From: Chitinophagaceae bacterium
GTDB taxonomy: Bacteria > Bacteroidota > Bacteroidia > Chitinophagales > Chitinophagaceae
Length of the DNA stretch: 45,307 bases
Assembly (NCBI GenBank): GCA_024643625.1
Contig: JAHEMO010000002.1
Location: 5,561-50,867, forward strand
Direction of reading: 5' to 3'
A model generated the notes under the pieces. The model made no database searches and was not told the origin of the DNA. It saw only the letters and a list, made by a program, of their open reading frames with translations. This document shows, one piece after another, positions 8,701-17,328 of the stretch. Position 1 is the stretch's first letter. Each line of letters begins with the position of its first letter. The position numbers and the translations under genes were made by a program.

Positions 8701-11700
8701 TACGCTTATGTAATAGTTGGTTTGGTAAAAGCGGTTATTATATACAAACATCCGGGCTACATTAAAACCTCCACGGTCTGCTTCCCCTACCGCATACTTT
8801 GTGCTGTGCATTGTACCTGTAAGGTGGTGGTAGCGGAAAGGCTGCGGCACCATCTCGTCTTTTTCTTGTCTTGCTTCCTGTTCTATCACAAATAATGCGG
8901 GTGCAGATGTTGCCTGCACTATTGTTGCCTGCATACCGGGCTGCGCAGTAATTGTAGTTTGTGGCGTATAGTGTGCCAAAAATCCTGGTAACTTTTTGTT
9001 GGCTTCATCAATCATCGCAAAACGCTGCGCCGCCTGTACTGGTAAGCCATCTTTATCTTTTGCTTCGGCTACTATTTCGTACCAACCTACGGCTAGCGCG
9101 GGCAGATTGACGCTGTGCGCATGATTGGTGTCGGGTAGTGAAATGGTTTGTACTAATGCACCTCGTTCCCATTGTTGTTTGTCATCTTCATTGCGATAGG
9201 GGTCGGCAGGAAAAAAACTTTTAAATGTTTTGCTGTCCATTACCACAGTATCCGGAGCATCCCAATAGCGTTCCCGTATTTCGCTATCAGGATATTGCAG
9301 TGCATAAATCTTTAGCTGCACGGGTGTTTGTACAGCGCTGCCATTGAGTGTGGTTGCGGTAACGCTGATCGGTTTATTACGCTGCACATCATTATACTCT
9401 TGCAAGCCATTTATCGTTAGCGATAGCGATCGGTATCCCGCGGTAATGGATTGAGAAACCTCATGGGTTTCACCATTAATATCTGTTACAGTTGCTTCAA
9501 TAGTATAGGTATAATTGGGCAAAAATGTTTTGTCGATAGCCAGATCGGCCATGGCTGTGAATGCAATGTTGTAATTGCCTTGGGCATCCGTTGTAGTATT
9601 GCCTGAGGTAATTTCCTGTCTGCTATCATTCATCCACGGCGGCATTATTCTGCCATAGCCTCGAAATAGCCATGGATAATCGAAACGGGCATTTCTATAC
9701 ACACGATATGCTACCGCCGCACCATCCAAAGCGTTGCCGGCAAAGGCTTTTGCCAAGCCGGTAACCCTAATACTATCGCCCACTTTATACTCTTCTTCAG
9801 GTGGCGCAAGAGTGGTGTAAAATTTAGGTCGTTTGTATTCTTCTACTGTAAAATTAGCACTGATGGCGCTGTAGGGTGTCACGGCAAGTCTGAAATTGCC
9901 GGTAAGTACCTGTGCCGGTAGTTTGAAGGAACCATTGATGCTGCCAAATTGATTAACCGTTAGCGTGACGCTATCTATTTTTCTGTTGTTAGCATCGTAT
10001 AATAATACCGCTACTGGTTTTTGCGGCATAAATACAGTCGATGCCATAGTTTCCGGATTGCGGGTAATAGCTATAGCTTTGAAAAATACCTGTTGCCCCG
10101 GTCGGTATAATCCGCGGTCGAGGAAAAAGAAGAACCTTGCATTTTCGTCCTTAAATTTTTGCTGCCCGCTGTTGGTATTAAGATTGTAGCCTCTTCCACC
10201 GTTGTTGCCGGAGTAATACACAGGAAAGGCATTTACTTCCGACCGGATATACAGTTTATCGTCACCATAGCTTACGTCAAAACTGAGCCCACCTTGTCTC
10301 TTCTCATCAATATCAATACTTATATGGCCGTTGGCATCGCTTACTGATGTTTGCCGCAGTTTGGTGCTGCGTTTGCGATCGTCGTAGTCGTAATAACTTT
10401 CATACACTTTCACTTCTGCATCTGCCAACGGCTTTCCGGTGCTGCGGTTGAGTATAAAATGATCCTGGCCCATGCCCGCATGGCTGATATTGCTTACATG
10501 AAATAAGGTATACGACAGACTATTTTCACTGAGTGAGAAATCCTCAGTCACAGAAGCAATCACCGCATATTGACCGATGGGAAGCGCATCTATTTTTATT
10601 TCAGCACTATGTGTGCGCATATCGGTAATAGCCGGAAATGACTGCTGCCATTGCTTTTGCGGCGTTGCTTGCACTAAGGCGTTCCATAGTTTTGTTTCCC
10701 GTTCATTGTCATAATTGTGTATGAGCTGCTCCAGCTTTTTATCTATTTGCACCACCCGCAGCCAAACCTGGTTTGTGTTTTTCCAGTCGGCCTTTGCTCT
10801 AAAGGGTAGGCCGGGTACATTGACCAATTCTGTTGTTAGTCCTATCTGTTTTTCGGTTAATTCATGCAGGAGATTTTGCGCTTGCTTACCGCCTTCACTG
10901 TCAGGAAATTTAGCTATCACATCTCTGCAATATTCTGTAGCAATGGTGTAGCCATTTGCCGCTTCCGGGTCATTGGAGTGCGGCAAATATGCCAATGCTT
11001 GTTCCTGCCACCAAACGGCCAGCAAATACCCCGCCTGCATACCATATTTATTACTGGCATATTGCGTATAAATATGATCGAGTGCTTCTTTGTATTGCCG
11101 CTTTTTGTATTCGCCTTTATAGTTTTCATAGGCAAATTGTACGCGTTCGGTCTCAATGTCTATCAACGCATTTTGCTGTCCGCTTTTTAAATGGAATGCT
11201 GTAAGCTGCTGGTAAATACGCAAAGCTTCCAGTACATGGTTACTGCTATCGGTGCTGGAAAAAGTATGCCTGATAAACAGGCGGCCCGGCGCAAAGCTTG
11301 CAGCATCCTCCAATTCGAAGGCATCTGCTGGTTTGGTATTGTCTATTTCATTTTGCTTGAAGAACTCGAGCGCATTGTGTGCGAGCAAATCGTAAAGTGT
11401 TGGCCGAAGGCCGGGTTCATTGCCTTCAATAATCATAGGAGAAAAGGCAGAAAGTTTTGTTTGTTGCGCTATGCCCGCATCCTCCAGCGACGCTTTAAAA
11501 TGGAATGCAATAAATTCCTGAAAGTCGCTGGCCGTCCATGTTTCAGGGTCGTCGTTTTTCCTTTCTGCCACTGCCGTGCGGTTGTATATCTTCCAGCGTT
11601 GGGCACTAAAAAACTGCCAATAGGTTTGGGCCAGCAGGCCATGCGCTACTTGTTTGGCCGGTGCTTTCAGGGTGGTAATTTCTTGTTGCAGCAGTGCCAT

Positions 11701-11979
11701 GTTTTCAAGCGTTGCATTTTCGGCTATACTTTCCGTAATGGCCATGCGATACAGCAAAGCCCGCAATTGCTCCGGGGCCTTATTGTTTTTGGCCGCAAGG
11801 CTATAAGCCGCATTCGCCTGTTTCAAAGCATCTGCGGGTCTGCCATTGACTATCAGGCTGTCAATGGCTTTCCATCGGCTATCAAAATCGTTGAATTGTT
11901 GCGTCATAATGGGGAAGGCGAGTAATAGTGTCAACAAGCCTATGGAGAAACTAATGAGAATGAAATATGCTTTGCTCAA
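5773..11979 (-). CDS. Very large alpha-2-macroglobulin-like protein with CxEQ thioester motif
   Basis: 2068-residue exported protein of the bacterial alpha-2-macroglobulin (MG2/A2M) superfamily, a proposed protease trap at the cell envelope. N-terminus: one hydrophobic segment (about 5-25) acting as signal or anchor, with no lipobox cysteine. About 60-400 is helical and repeat-like. MG-type beta domains follow, including an MG2-like part near 610-740 (FFFLDRGLYRPGQ). The conserved A2M domain is near 1285-1325 (FPDLKTDDKGRISFSF). The helical thioester domain contains CAEQ at Cys1517, fitting the CxEQ thioester rule. Just before the A2M domain, where trap proteins carry the bait region, lies EVVVIGYG (1243-1250), the signature seen at TonB-dependent receptor plug domains of Bacteroidota. 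ldcA follows 70 bp downstream. Family assignment firm; trapping role inferred. Confidence 0.9.
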   Translation of the reverse strand: MSKAYFILISFSIGLLTLLLAFPIMTQQFNDFDSRWKAIDSLIVNGRPADALKQANAAYSLAAKNNKAPEQLRALLYRMAITESIAENATLENMALLQQEITTLKAPAKQVAHGLLAQTYWQFFSAQRWKIYNRTAVAERKNDDPETWTASDFQEFIAFHFKASLEDAGIAQQTKLSAFSPMIIEGNEPGLRPTLYDLLAHNALEFFKQNEIDNTKPADAFELEDAASFAPGRLFIRHTFSSTDSSNHVLEALRIYQQLTAFHLKSGQQNALIDIETERVQFAYENYKGEYKKRQYKEALDHIYTQYASNKYGMQAGYLLAVWWQEQALAYLPHSNDPEAANGYTIATEYCRDVIAKFPDSEGGKQAQNLLHELTEKQIGLTTELVNVPGLPFRAKADWKNTNQVWLRVVQIDKKLEQLIHNYDNERETKLWNALVQATPQKQWQQSFPAITDMRTHSAEIKIDALPIGQYAVIASVTEDFSLSENSLSYTLFHVSNISHAGMGQDHFILNRSTGKPLADAEVKVYESYYDYDDRKRSTKLRQTSVSDANGHISIDIDEKRQGGLSFDVSYGDDKLYIRSEVNAFPVYYSGNNGGRGYNLNTNSGQQKFKDENARFFFFLDRGLYRPGQQVFFKAIAITRNPETMASTVFMPQKPVAVLLYDANNRKIDSVTLTVNQFGSINGSFKLPAQVLTGNFRLAVTPYSAISANFTVEEYKRPKFYTTLAPPEEEYKVGDSIRVTGLAKAFAGNALDGAAVAYRVYRNARFDYPWLFRGYGRIMPPWMNDSRQEITSGNTTTDAQGNYNIAFTAMADLAIDKTFLPNYTYTIEATVTDINGETHEVSQSITAGYRSLSLTINGLQEYNDVQRNKPISVTATTLNGSAVQTPVQLKIYALQYPDSEIRERYWDAPDTVVMDSKTFKSFFPADPYRNEDDKQQWERGALVQTISLPDTNHAHSVNLPALAVGWYEIVAEAKDKDGLPVQAAQRFAMIDEANKKLPGFLAHYTPQTTITAQPGMQATIVQATSAPALFVIEQEARQEKDEMVPQPFRYHHLTGTMHSTKYAVGEADRGGFNVARMFVYNNRFYQTNYYISVPYTNKQLKISWQTFRDKLLPGAQETWTATIEGMAGEMVAAEALAGMYDASLDQIKPFNWAIPNVWSNRYFGHQFQSNNNFQSIAGNQKVPANTYKEYNKIYARLRGVYGNRYGSVMEADYNKVFSGEVSHRAAGVQLMQAEMASDGALQEVVVIGYGATMNKAAAPPPGQENKSEENPIDATNPGNIQVRKNFNETAFFFPDLKTDDKGRISFSFTMPEALTEWKIQLLAHTRELAFGKWQGSVVTQKELMVQPFTPRFMRQGDAMELMVKIVNLTDKETTGSATLELLDAATLKPVDGYFKNVFPNQYFTASAKGSIALRFPIEAPAQYDGGLVYRVIAKANNGNSDGEELIIPVLPDRLLVTESMPIYMNGAGTKQMDFAKLLQSNESPTLQHQSVTVEYSSNPVWYAVQSLPYLMEYPYDCAEQTWNRYYANRLAAYILNSNPAIATVVQQWRNNNAEALVSNLQKNEELKQLLLAETPWLLAGKTESEQKQQLAMLMQADRMQAESLKALNKLRELQSPNGGFVWFKGGPDDRYMTQYIVTAMAQLKQLNAWPANGNEMQLLQQLQSRALNYLNNLAVEDYKALIKREKDLNKHLLRAIDIQYLFAISHFPAQQNSTELQQAIDFYRKQALQYWLQHSKYQQGMIALYAHRTNATAKAKEIIASLKQYSITQDEFGRYWKEFNNPSYYWWQAPVESHALLTIAFHEIEQDRQTVYELKTWLLRQKQTQHWKTTKATADACYALLATGSNWINATPIVNISLGKAQVSQKAEPGTGYIKQRFDGEAVKSEMGKITVRTTNSISTSATEVPPGWGAVYWQYYEKLENITTAATGVQMEKQLYLKTNSQKGPVLTTISDGKTIKKGSTVTVRLVIKSDRTLEYVHLKDMRAATFEPKMQLSGYRYQGGLGYYEAPGDVATNFFIGYLPKGTYVFEYDMVATIDGNFTNGITTLQCMYAPEFSTHSQGIRVNVGE

Positions 11980-12040
11980 GGGAATGTTTTATGATGGAGA
12001 TGCATGCCTCTGCCAAATTACACAAATGCTTTACCGCAAA

Positions 12041-12075
12041 TAAAAAAGAGGCTGTTGCAATTAGCAGACAGCCTC
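12041..12075 (-). terminator. Rho-independent terminator of sucD
   Basis: Minus-strand stem GAGGCTG/CAGCCTC (7 bp, 12048-12054 with 12069-12075), with inner TGC/GCA pairing, is followed by a T6 run. It lies 23 bp after the sucD stop and keeps sucD transcription out of the macroglobulin-like gene. Confidence 0.85.
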
Positions 12076-12097
12076 CTATTTTATCAGAACCTTGTAA

Positions 12098-12970
12098 TTA
12101 TTTTTTTAATGATTGGGCCATCATTTTCCCAATATCTGCGGGGCTGGCCACTACTGCAATGCCGCATTCTTCCATTATTTTCATTTTGGCTGCCGCAGTA
12201 TCGTCTGCACCACCTACAATGGCTCCCGCATGACCCATGCGGCGGCCCGGAGGAGCAGTTTGACCGGCAATAAAGCCGACAACCGGCTTGGTGCCATTTT
12301 CCTTAATCCAGCGCGCAGCTTCGGCTTCCATGCCACCACCTATTTCGCCAATCATTACAATGCCTTCGGTAGCAGGATCGTTCATCAGTAATTCTACCGC
12401 TTCTTTGGTGGTGGTACCAATAATGGGGTCTCCACCAATGCCAATTGCAGTGGTAATGCCCAATCCGGCTTTGGCTACCTGATCGGCGGCTTCGTAGGTG
12501 AGCGTACCGCTTTTAGAAACTATGCCTATGCTGCCATTCTTGAAAATGAAGCCTGGCATGATACCCACTTTACACTCGCCGGCGGTAATTACACCGGGGC
12601 AGTTAGGCCCTATGAGTCGGGTATTTTTCCCCTGCAGATAATGCTTCACTTTTACCATGTCCTGCACGGGAATGCCTTCAGTTATGCAAACCACAAGCGC
12701 AATGCCTCCGTCAGCGGCCTCCATAATAGCATCGGCGGCAAAAGCAGGGGGCACAAAAATGATGCTTACATCGGCAGCGGTTGATTTTACAGCGTCGGCT
12801 ACGGTGTTGAATACCGGCCGGTCCAAATGGGTGGAGCCACCTTTTCCGGGCGTAACACCACCTACTACTTTGGTTCCGTATTCAATCATTTGGGAGGCAT
12901 GAAATGTGCCTTCGGAGCCCGTAAATCCCTGCACTAAAACCTTGCTGTTCTTATTGACAAGTACACTCAT
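12098..12970 (-). CDS. sucD: Succinyl-CoA ligase (ADP-forming), alpha subunit
   Basis: TCA-cycle enzyme subunit that binds CoA and carries the phosphohistidine. The 290-residue form starts [21 protein letters not shown]; the active histidine is His247 in [13 protein letters not shown], and the CoA-binding Rossmann part is residues 1-130. The track begins 12 codons earlier at 13006, but that codon lies inside the predicted -7 box, so the ATG at 12970 is chosen. The beta subunit sucC is not in this window, so the two subunits are encoded apart. It is transcribed alone, with its own promoter and terminator. Confidence 0.96.
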   Translation of the reverse strand: MSVLVNKNSKVLVQGFTGSEGTFHASQMIEYGTKVVGGVTPGKGGSTHLDRPVFNTVADAVKSTAADVSIIFVPPAFAADAIMEAADGGIALVVCITEGIPVQDMVKVKHYLQGKNTRLIGPNCPGVITAGECKVGIMPGFIFKNGSIGIVSKSGTLTYEAADQVAKAGLGITTAIGIGGDPIIGTTTKEAVELLMNDPATEGIVMIGEIGGGMEAEAARWIKENGTKPVVGFIAGQTAPPGRRMGHAGAIVGGADDTAAAKMKIMEECGIAVVASPADIGKMMAQSLKK

Positions 12971-13003
12971 CGGTTCAACCGTTTTTGTTTTTAAGTAGAG
13001 GCG

Positions 13004-13011
13004 CAAAAGTA
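13004..13011 (-). promoter_or_regulatory. Bacteroidota -7 box (TAnnTTTG) for sucD
   Basis: Minus-strand TACTTTTG, exact consensus, in the context CCCCTACTTTTGCGCC. It overlaps the start codon proposed by the ORF track for sucD and so argues for the start at 12970 with a leader of about 27 nt. Confidence 0.6.
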
Positions 13012-13057
13012 GGGGAGTGAGCCTAAAGTAATGGGTTAAATGCCCCGGGTTGAAATA

Positions 13058-13834
13058 TCAGCCTTTGCTCCTTAGGTCCCGCATGCGCTGTTCTTTGGCA
13101 TCCTGCAGAAACTCGCTGGCAAAAATGAACTCGTTAAGCCGCTTATTATCACTAAATATGATTTCTTCCCGATTACCCTCCCATTCTTTATAGCCCTGGT
13201 ACATGTAGATAATATGGTCACCAATTTCCATCACGCTATTCATATCGTGCGTGTTAACGATGGTGGTTATATTAAATTCGGTGGTAATGTCTTTGATCAG
13301 TTTATCAATGAGCAAACTGGTTTGGGGGTCGAGGCCGCTGTTTGGTTCATCGCAAAAAAGGTAACGGGGATTGAGTACAATGGCCCGGGCAATACCTACC
13401 CGCTTTTTCATACCGCCGCTCAGTTCGGCGGGATATTTTTTGTTGCTGCCGGTAAGATTTACTTTTTCCAAAACCTCATTTACACGATCGAGTCTTTTGC
13501 GCTGGGGTTCGTTGGTAAGCATTTCGAGCGGAAAAAGTATATTTTGCTCCACCGTCATACTGTCAAACAGCGCAGAACCCTGAAACAGCATGCCTATTTC
13601 CTGACGGAGTTTCTTCCGTTCCTCGGTAGACATGGTGTGCATGTTCTGATCTTCATATAGTACTTCGCCGCTATCGGGGGTAAAGAGCCCAACAATACAT
13701 TTTTGAAATACTGTTTTGCCACTACCCGATGAGCCGATAATCAGGTTGCATTTACCCGGTAAAAAATCGGCTGATATATCGAACAATACCGTCTTTTCGC
13801 CAAATGACTTCTTGATATTTCTTGCTGTAATCAT
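13058..13834 (-). CDS. mlaF: ABC transporter ATPase of the Mla (lipid transport) type
   Basis: Cytoplasmic ATPase of the MCE/Mla lipid transporter, which moves phospholipids between the membranes. In 258 residues: Walker A GSSGSGKT at 34-41, signature LSGGM near 138-142, Walker B with FCDEPNSGLDP near 159-169, and a switch histidine in NTHD near 193. The sequence is closest in style to MlaF/Ttg2A. Its start overlaps the end of the permease gene by 4 bp (ATGA-type coupling), so the two are made together. No MCE-domain partner (MlaD) follows; the next gene is sucD with its own promoter. Confidence 0.93.
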   Translation of the reverse strand: MITARNIKKSFGEKTVLFDISADFLPGKCNLIIGSSGSGKTVFQKCIVGLFTPDSGEVLYEDQNMHTMSTEERKKLRQEIGMLFQGSALFDSMTVEQNILFPLEMLTNEPQRKRLDRVNEVLEKVNLTGSNKKYPAELSGGMKKRVGIARAIVLNPRYLFCDEPNSGLDPQTSLLIDKLIKDITTEFNITTIVNTHDMNSVMEIGDHIIYMYQGYKEWEGNREEIIFSDNKRLNEFIFASEFLQDAKEQRMRDLRSKG

Positions 13835-14574
13835 GGATTGAGCATGAGGAGGGTGAGTACATAATCGGCCAGTAATATCAATATGCAGCTTACCACCACT
13901 GCCCGGGTACTACTGCGGCCTATTTCGAAAGCACCTCCGCGTACGTGGTAGCCAAAAAAAGCAGAAACACTGGATAGCAAGAAGGCAAATACAAAGGCCT
14001 TGGTCATAGCTACGGTAACATTAAAGGGTATAAATTCTTCCCGAAGCCCTCTGTCGTAACTATCCGTATCAATAACGCCAGCCAAATCGCCCACAACCCG
14101 ACCACCCCAAATGGCAACAATTATACTGAGGGAGATTAGCATGGGTACGGTGATAAGCGAAGCCAGAATTTTTGGAGCTATCAGATAAGTTTTAGTGTTA
14201 ATACCCATGATTTCGAGGGCATCTATTTGCTCTGAAATGCGCATATTACCCAGTTCGCTTGCAATTTTGCTGCCCACTACACCGGCAAGTACCACGCTAA
14301 TTACGGTGGGGCTAAGTTCAAGCAGGAGGCTATCGCGCACCACAACTGCAATGGTAGATTTCGGTATCAAATTACTTACCAGCTGATAGGAGGTTTGCAC
14401 CGTCATTACTGCGCCGAGAAATGCGGAAATAATCAGTACAATGGGAAGTGAGCCAATGCCAATTTCAACGCATTGATGCATAAACTCACGCCAGTACATT
14501 TTCGGATTTTCAGGCCGGGCAAACATGCCTTTGAGCGTAAGCATGTAGCGGCCAAGATGTGTGAAGATGCTCAT
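13831..14574 (-). CDS. mlaE: MlaE family ABC permease
   Basis: Inner-membrane permease of the MCE/Mla phospholipid transporter. The 247 residues have about five hydrophobic segments and the family region with VLAGVVGSKIASELGNMRISEQIDALE near 97-123, followed by the EALG-like element MGINTKTYLIAPK. It starts 14 bp after maeB and overlaps mlaF by 4 bp, giving the order maeB-mlaE-mlaF. Co-transcription with a malic enzyme is likely positional rather than functional. Confidence 0.94.
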   Translation of the reverse strand: MSIFTHLGRYMLTLKGMFARPENPKMYWREFMHQCVEIGIGSLPIVLIISAFLGAVMTVQTSYQLVSNLIPKSTIAVVVRDSLLLELSPTVISVVLAGVVGSKIASELGNMRISEQIDALEIMGINTKTYLIAPKILASLITVPMLISLSIIVAIWGGRVVGDLAGVIDTDSYDRGLREEFIPFNVTVAMTKAFVFAFLLSSVSAFFGYHVRGGAFEIGRSSTRAVVVSCILILLADYVLTLLMLNP

Positions 14575-14588
14575 ATTTCGCTTGCAAT

Positions 14589-16937
14589 TTAAGCTTTGGC
14601 AGCCTTTCTACGTTTCCACCATTGTCTTTTTGTTATTACTGTCTCGGCCTCCTGCTTGCGCGGGCACTTGGTTTGCGCATCTAAAACGGCAATTATGGTC
14701 ATATTAATAATGGAGCGAATAGAACTGCCTAATTGCAAAGCATGCACAGGCTTGCGCATGCCCAATAGTACTGGTCCAATGGCATCGGCGCCGCCGACTT
14801 CGCGCAGCAGGTTATAGGCAATATTGCCACTACTCAGGTTGGGGAAAATGAGCGTGTTTACATCCTGCCCCACCAATTCACTAAAAGGATAGTTCTCTTT
14901 CAGAATATCCTTGTTGAAGGCCAGAATGCCTTGCAATTCGCCGTCAATTACCAGATCAGGGTCGCGTTTCTTCACCAATTCCCGCACTTTGGCCATCATG
15001 GTTGCCTCGGGAGTTGGGCTGCTGCCAAAATTTGAATAGCTGAGCAAGGCTATTTTGGGCTTAAGGTTAAAGCTTTTCACTTCCTTGGCTGCCAATAGGG
15101 ATATCTCAGCCAATTGTTCTGCGGTTGGATTTAAATTAATAGTGGCATCTGCCAGAAACAAAGGTCCTTTTTTAGTTTGCAGAATATACATACCAGCAAT
15201 CCTGTTTACCCCGGGCTCCACGCCTATAGTGCGCAGTGCCGGTCTTATCAGTTCGGGATAGTCGCGTCCGGGCCCGCTAATAAAGGCATCTACTGACCCC
15301 TGATGCAGCATCATGCAGCCAAAATAGTTGCGGTCTTTCATGGCTTTTACTGCTTCGTAGTGGTTAAAGCCTTTCCGACCCCGCATGGCAAAAAAGGTTT
15401 CTCCATATTCCTGCCGCACATCGGAAAACTCATCCTTTTTAGGGTCAATAATGGTTATACCCTCAAGGTTGAGACCAGCTTCTTCGGCAATACGGATGAT
15501 TTTTCGCTCTTCGCCCAGCAAAATGGGGAAGCAAATACCTTCCTCCATACAGATATGGGCAGCCTTTACCACTTTAGGATTGTCGCCTTCAGCAAAAGCC
15601 ACATGCCTCGGATCTTTTCGGGCCTTGAGTCCCATGATTCGGAACAACTGATTGTCCAGGCCCAGGCGGTGGTTTAGTTCAACCTCATATTTTTCCCAAT
15701 CTACAATGGGATCGCGGGCAACACCACTATCCATAGCCGCACGGGCTACGGCAGGAGCCACAGCGGCCAAAAGGCGCGGGTCCAGGGGCTTGGGAATGAT
15801 ATAATTAGCGCCAAAACTGATGTTTTTTTGATTGTAGGCAAGCGTTACAATTTCCGGTACCGGCGTTTTTGCCAGACCTGCCAATGCCTTAACGGCCGCC
15901 ATTTTCATCTCCTCATTGATTTGAACACTCCGCACATCCAGTGCTCCCCGGAATATGTACGGGAACCCCAGTACATTGTTAACCTGGTTGGGAGTGTCGC
16001 TGCGGCCAGTGGCTACAATAACGTCGGGCCGGGCCTGATGCGCCAGGTCGTAGTTAATTTCCGGATCGGGATTGGCCAGTGCGAATACAATTGGGTTCTT
16101 GGCCATGGCTTTTATCATGTCCGGTGTTACAATATTGCCTACACTCAAACCCAGAAATACATCGGCATCCTTAAAAGCCTGGGCAAAACTGATGCCGGCT
16201 TTGTTCTGATCAACAGAAAAGCGCTGCCGTATAGGGTCAAGGTCATTCCGACCCTGATGCAAAACGCCATTTACATCAAAAAGGGTGAAGTTTTTAGGAT
16301 TGGCTCCCAAAGCGGCATACAACTGCACACAAGCCAGTGCTGCCGCTCCGGCGCCGCTTACGACAAACTTCACTTTGGAAATATTTTTCCTTTGAATTTC
16401 CAATGCATTGAGCAAGGCGGCACTGCTGATAATAGCCGTGCCATGCTGGTCATCATGCATTACCGGGATATTCATTTCTTCCCTCAATCGCTTCTCAATA
16501 TGAAAACACTCCGGCGCTTTAATGTCTTCCAGATTAATACCGCCAAAAGTGGGCTCAAGTGCCTTTACAATTTCCACAAACTTGTCCGGGTCAGTTTCGG
16601 CAATTTCAATGTCAAACACATCAATATCAGCGAATATTTTGAACAAAACACCCTTGCCTTCCATCACCGGCTTGCTGGCTTCAGGGCCAATATTGCCAAG
16701 GCCTAAAACTGCCGTGCCGTTTGATATTACGCCTACAAGATTGCCTTTGGCGGTGTACTTGTAAATATTGGCGCTGTCGCGGCTAATTTCTTTGCAGGGC
16801 TCCGCTACACCCGGGCTGTAGGCAAGACTTAAATCGCGTTGTGTTTTTGCTTCTTTTGTAGGTATTACTTCAATCTTTCCCGGACGGCCATTGGCATGAT
16901 ATTCAAGCGCTTGCTGGCGCTGCAATTCGTTAAGCAT
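14589..16937 (-). CDS. maeB: NADP-dependent malic enzyme with phosphotransacetylase-like domain
   Basis: Oxidative decarboxylation of malate to pyruvate, supplying reducing power. 782 residues, the usual length for the MaeB type. The N-terminal malic domain has [11 protein letters not shown] (about 36-46), [23 protein letters not shown] (about 73-95) and [10 protein letters not shown] near 155-164; the NAD(P)-binding fold has [12 protein letters not shown] near 190-201. From about 430 onward the protein is a phosphate acetyltransferase-like domain, probably regulatory. The track start at 16946 is a TTG inside the predicted -7 box; the ATG at 16937 is chosen, which leaves almost no leader. A very basic tail ([13 protein letters not shown]) ends the protein. 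Confidence 0.95.
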   Translation of the reverse strand: MLNELQRQQALEYHANGRPGKIEVIPTKEAKTQRDLSLAYSPGVAEPCKEISRDSANIYKYTAKGNLVGVISNGTAVLGLGNIGPEASKPVMEGKGVLFKIFADIDVFDIEIAETDPDKFVEIVKALEPTFGGINLEDIKAPECFHIEKRLREEMNIPVMHDDQHGTAIISSAALLNALEIQRKNISKVKFVVSGAGAAALACVQLYAALGANPKNFTLFDVNGVLHQGRNDLDPIRQRFSVDQNKAGISFAQAFKDADVFLGLSVGNIVTPDMIKAMAKNPIVFALANPDPEINYDLAHQARPDVIVATGRSDTPNQVNNVLGFPYIFRGALDVRSVQINEEMKMAAVKALAGLAKTPVPEIVTLAYNQKNISFGANYIIPKPLDPRLLAAVAPAVARAAMDSGVARDPIVDWEKYEVELNHRLGLDNQLFRIMGLKARKDPRHVAFAEGDNPKVVKAAHICMEEGICFPILLGEERKIIRIAEEAGLNLEGITIIDPKKDEFSDVRQEYGETFFAMRGRKGFNHYEAVKAMKDRNYFGCMMLHQGSVDAFISGPGRDYPELIRPALRTIGVEPGVNRIAGMYILQTKKGPLFLADATINLNPTAEQLAEISLLAAKEVKSFNLKPKIALLSYSNFGSSPTPEATMMAKVRELVKKRDPDLVIDGELQGILAFNKDILKENYPFSELVGQDVNTLIFPNLSSGNIAYNLLREVGGADAIGPVLLGMRKPVHALQLGSSIRSIINMTIIAVLDAQTKCPRKQEAETVITKRQWWKRRKAAKA

Positions 16938-16943
16938 AGGTGG

Positions 16944-16951
16944 CAAAAGTA
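16944..16951 (-). promoter_or_regulatory. Bacteroidota -7 box (TAnnTTTG) directly before maeB
   Basis: Minus-strand TACTTTTG ends 6 bp before the ATG at 16937. With transcription normally starting several nucleotides after the box, the message would begin at or within a few bases of the start codon. Confidence 0.5.
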
Positions 16952-16977
16952 ATGGCCTGCGCCCTGCAATGGCTAAT

Positions 16978-17009
16978 AAAAAAAATAGCCCGGAGTGGAC
17001 ACTCCAGGC
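16978..17009 (-). terminator. Rho-independent terminator, probably of the cystathionine beta-synthase transcript
   Basis: Minus-strand stem of 9 bp (GCCTGGAGT with ACTCCGGGC, one U-G wobble, loop GTCC) is followed by TA and eight T. It lies about 320 bp beyond the stop of the beta-synthase gene and just before the maeB promoter, so it also insulates maeB. Confidence 0.8.
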
Positions 17010-17328
17010 GTTTTCAAAACCCTAAACCCTTAAACGTGCCGTAAAGGTAGCCTTGCTTTATTATGAAACAAAACTTTCCTGTTTTTTTTTGAAAAATATT
17101 TTCTGCAAAGTGATTAACTCATCACACTCAATTAGCCAAACCCTTGCCAATCAAGGCTTTGCCTAATGCTTTGTTCCAGAAGTGGAATGGAAGAAAATTG
17201 CAATAAGTGTCATATAAACACTTGTTAGTGTTATTGACGTGGCTCCCAACCCGCACTAATTGTTCATCAATATAATTGGCTTATGAGCGTTGGTTCACAA
17301 ATGGCTGAGGCCTCCCTATCGTGTGTGC
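17010..17328 (-). other. Non-coding stretch between maeB terminator and cystathionine beta-synthase
   Basis: No credible ORF on either strand. If the terminator at 16978-17009 serves the beta-synthase gene, this is an unusually long 3' untranslated region of about 320 nt. It contains a hairpin CCTTG/CAAGG with flanking AAA/TTT near 17140-17162 and three complementary arms at 17205-17232 that can form two mutually exclusive 6-bp hairpins. A minus-strand small RNA is possible, but I find no TAnnTTTG box for it. Confidence 0.35.

Noticed and set aside
11191-11925. Plus-strand ORF of 244 residues inside the macroglobulin-like gene
   Set aside because: Antisense shadow of a long, well supported coding region; the translation has the random look of reverse-frame sequence.
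15828-16706. Plus-strand ORF of 292 residues inside maeB
   Set aside because: Antisense to highly conserved malic enzyme motifs; no independent signal.
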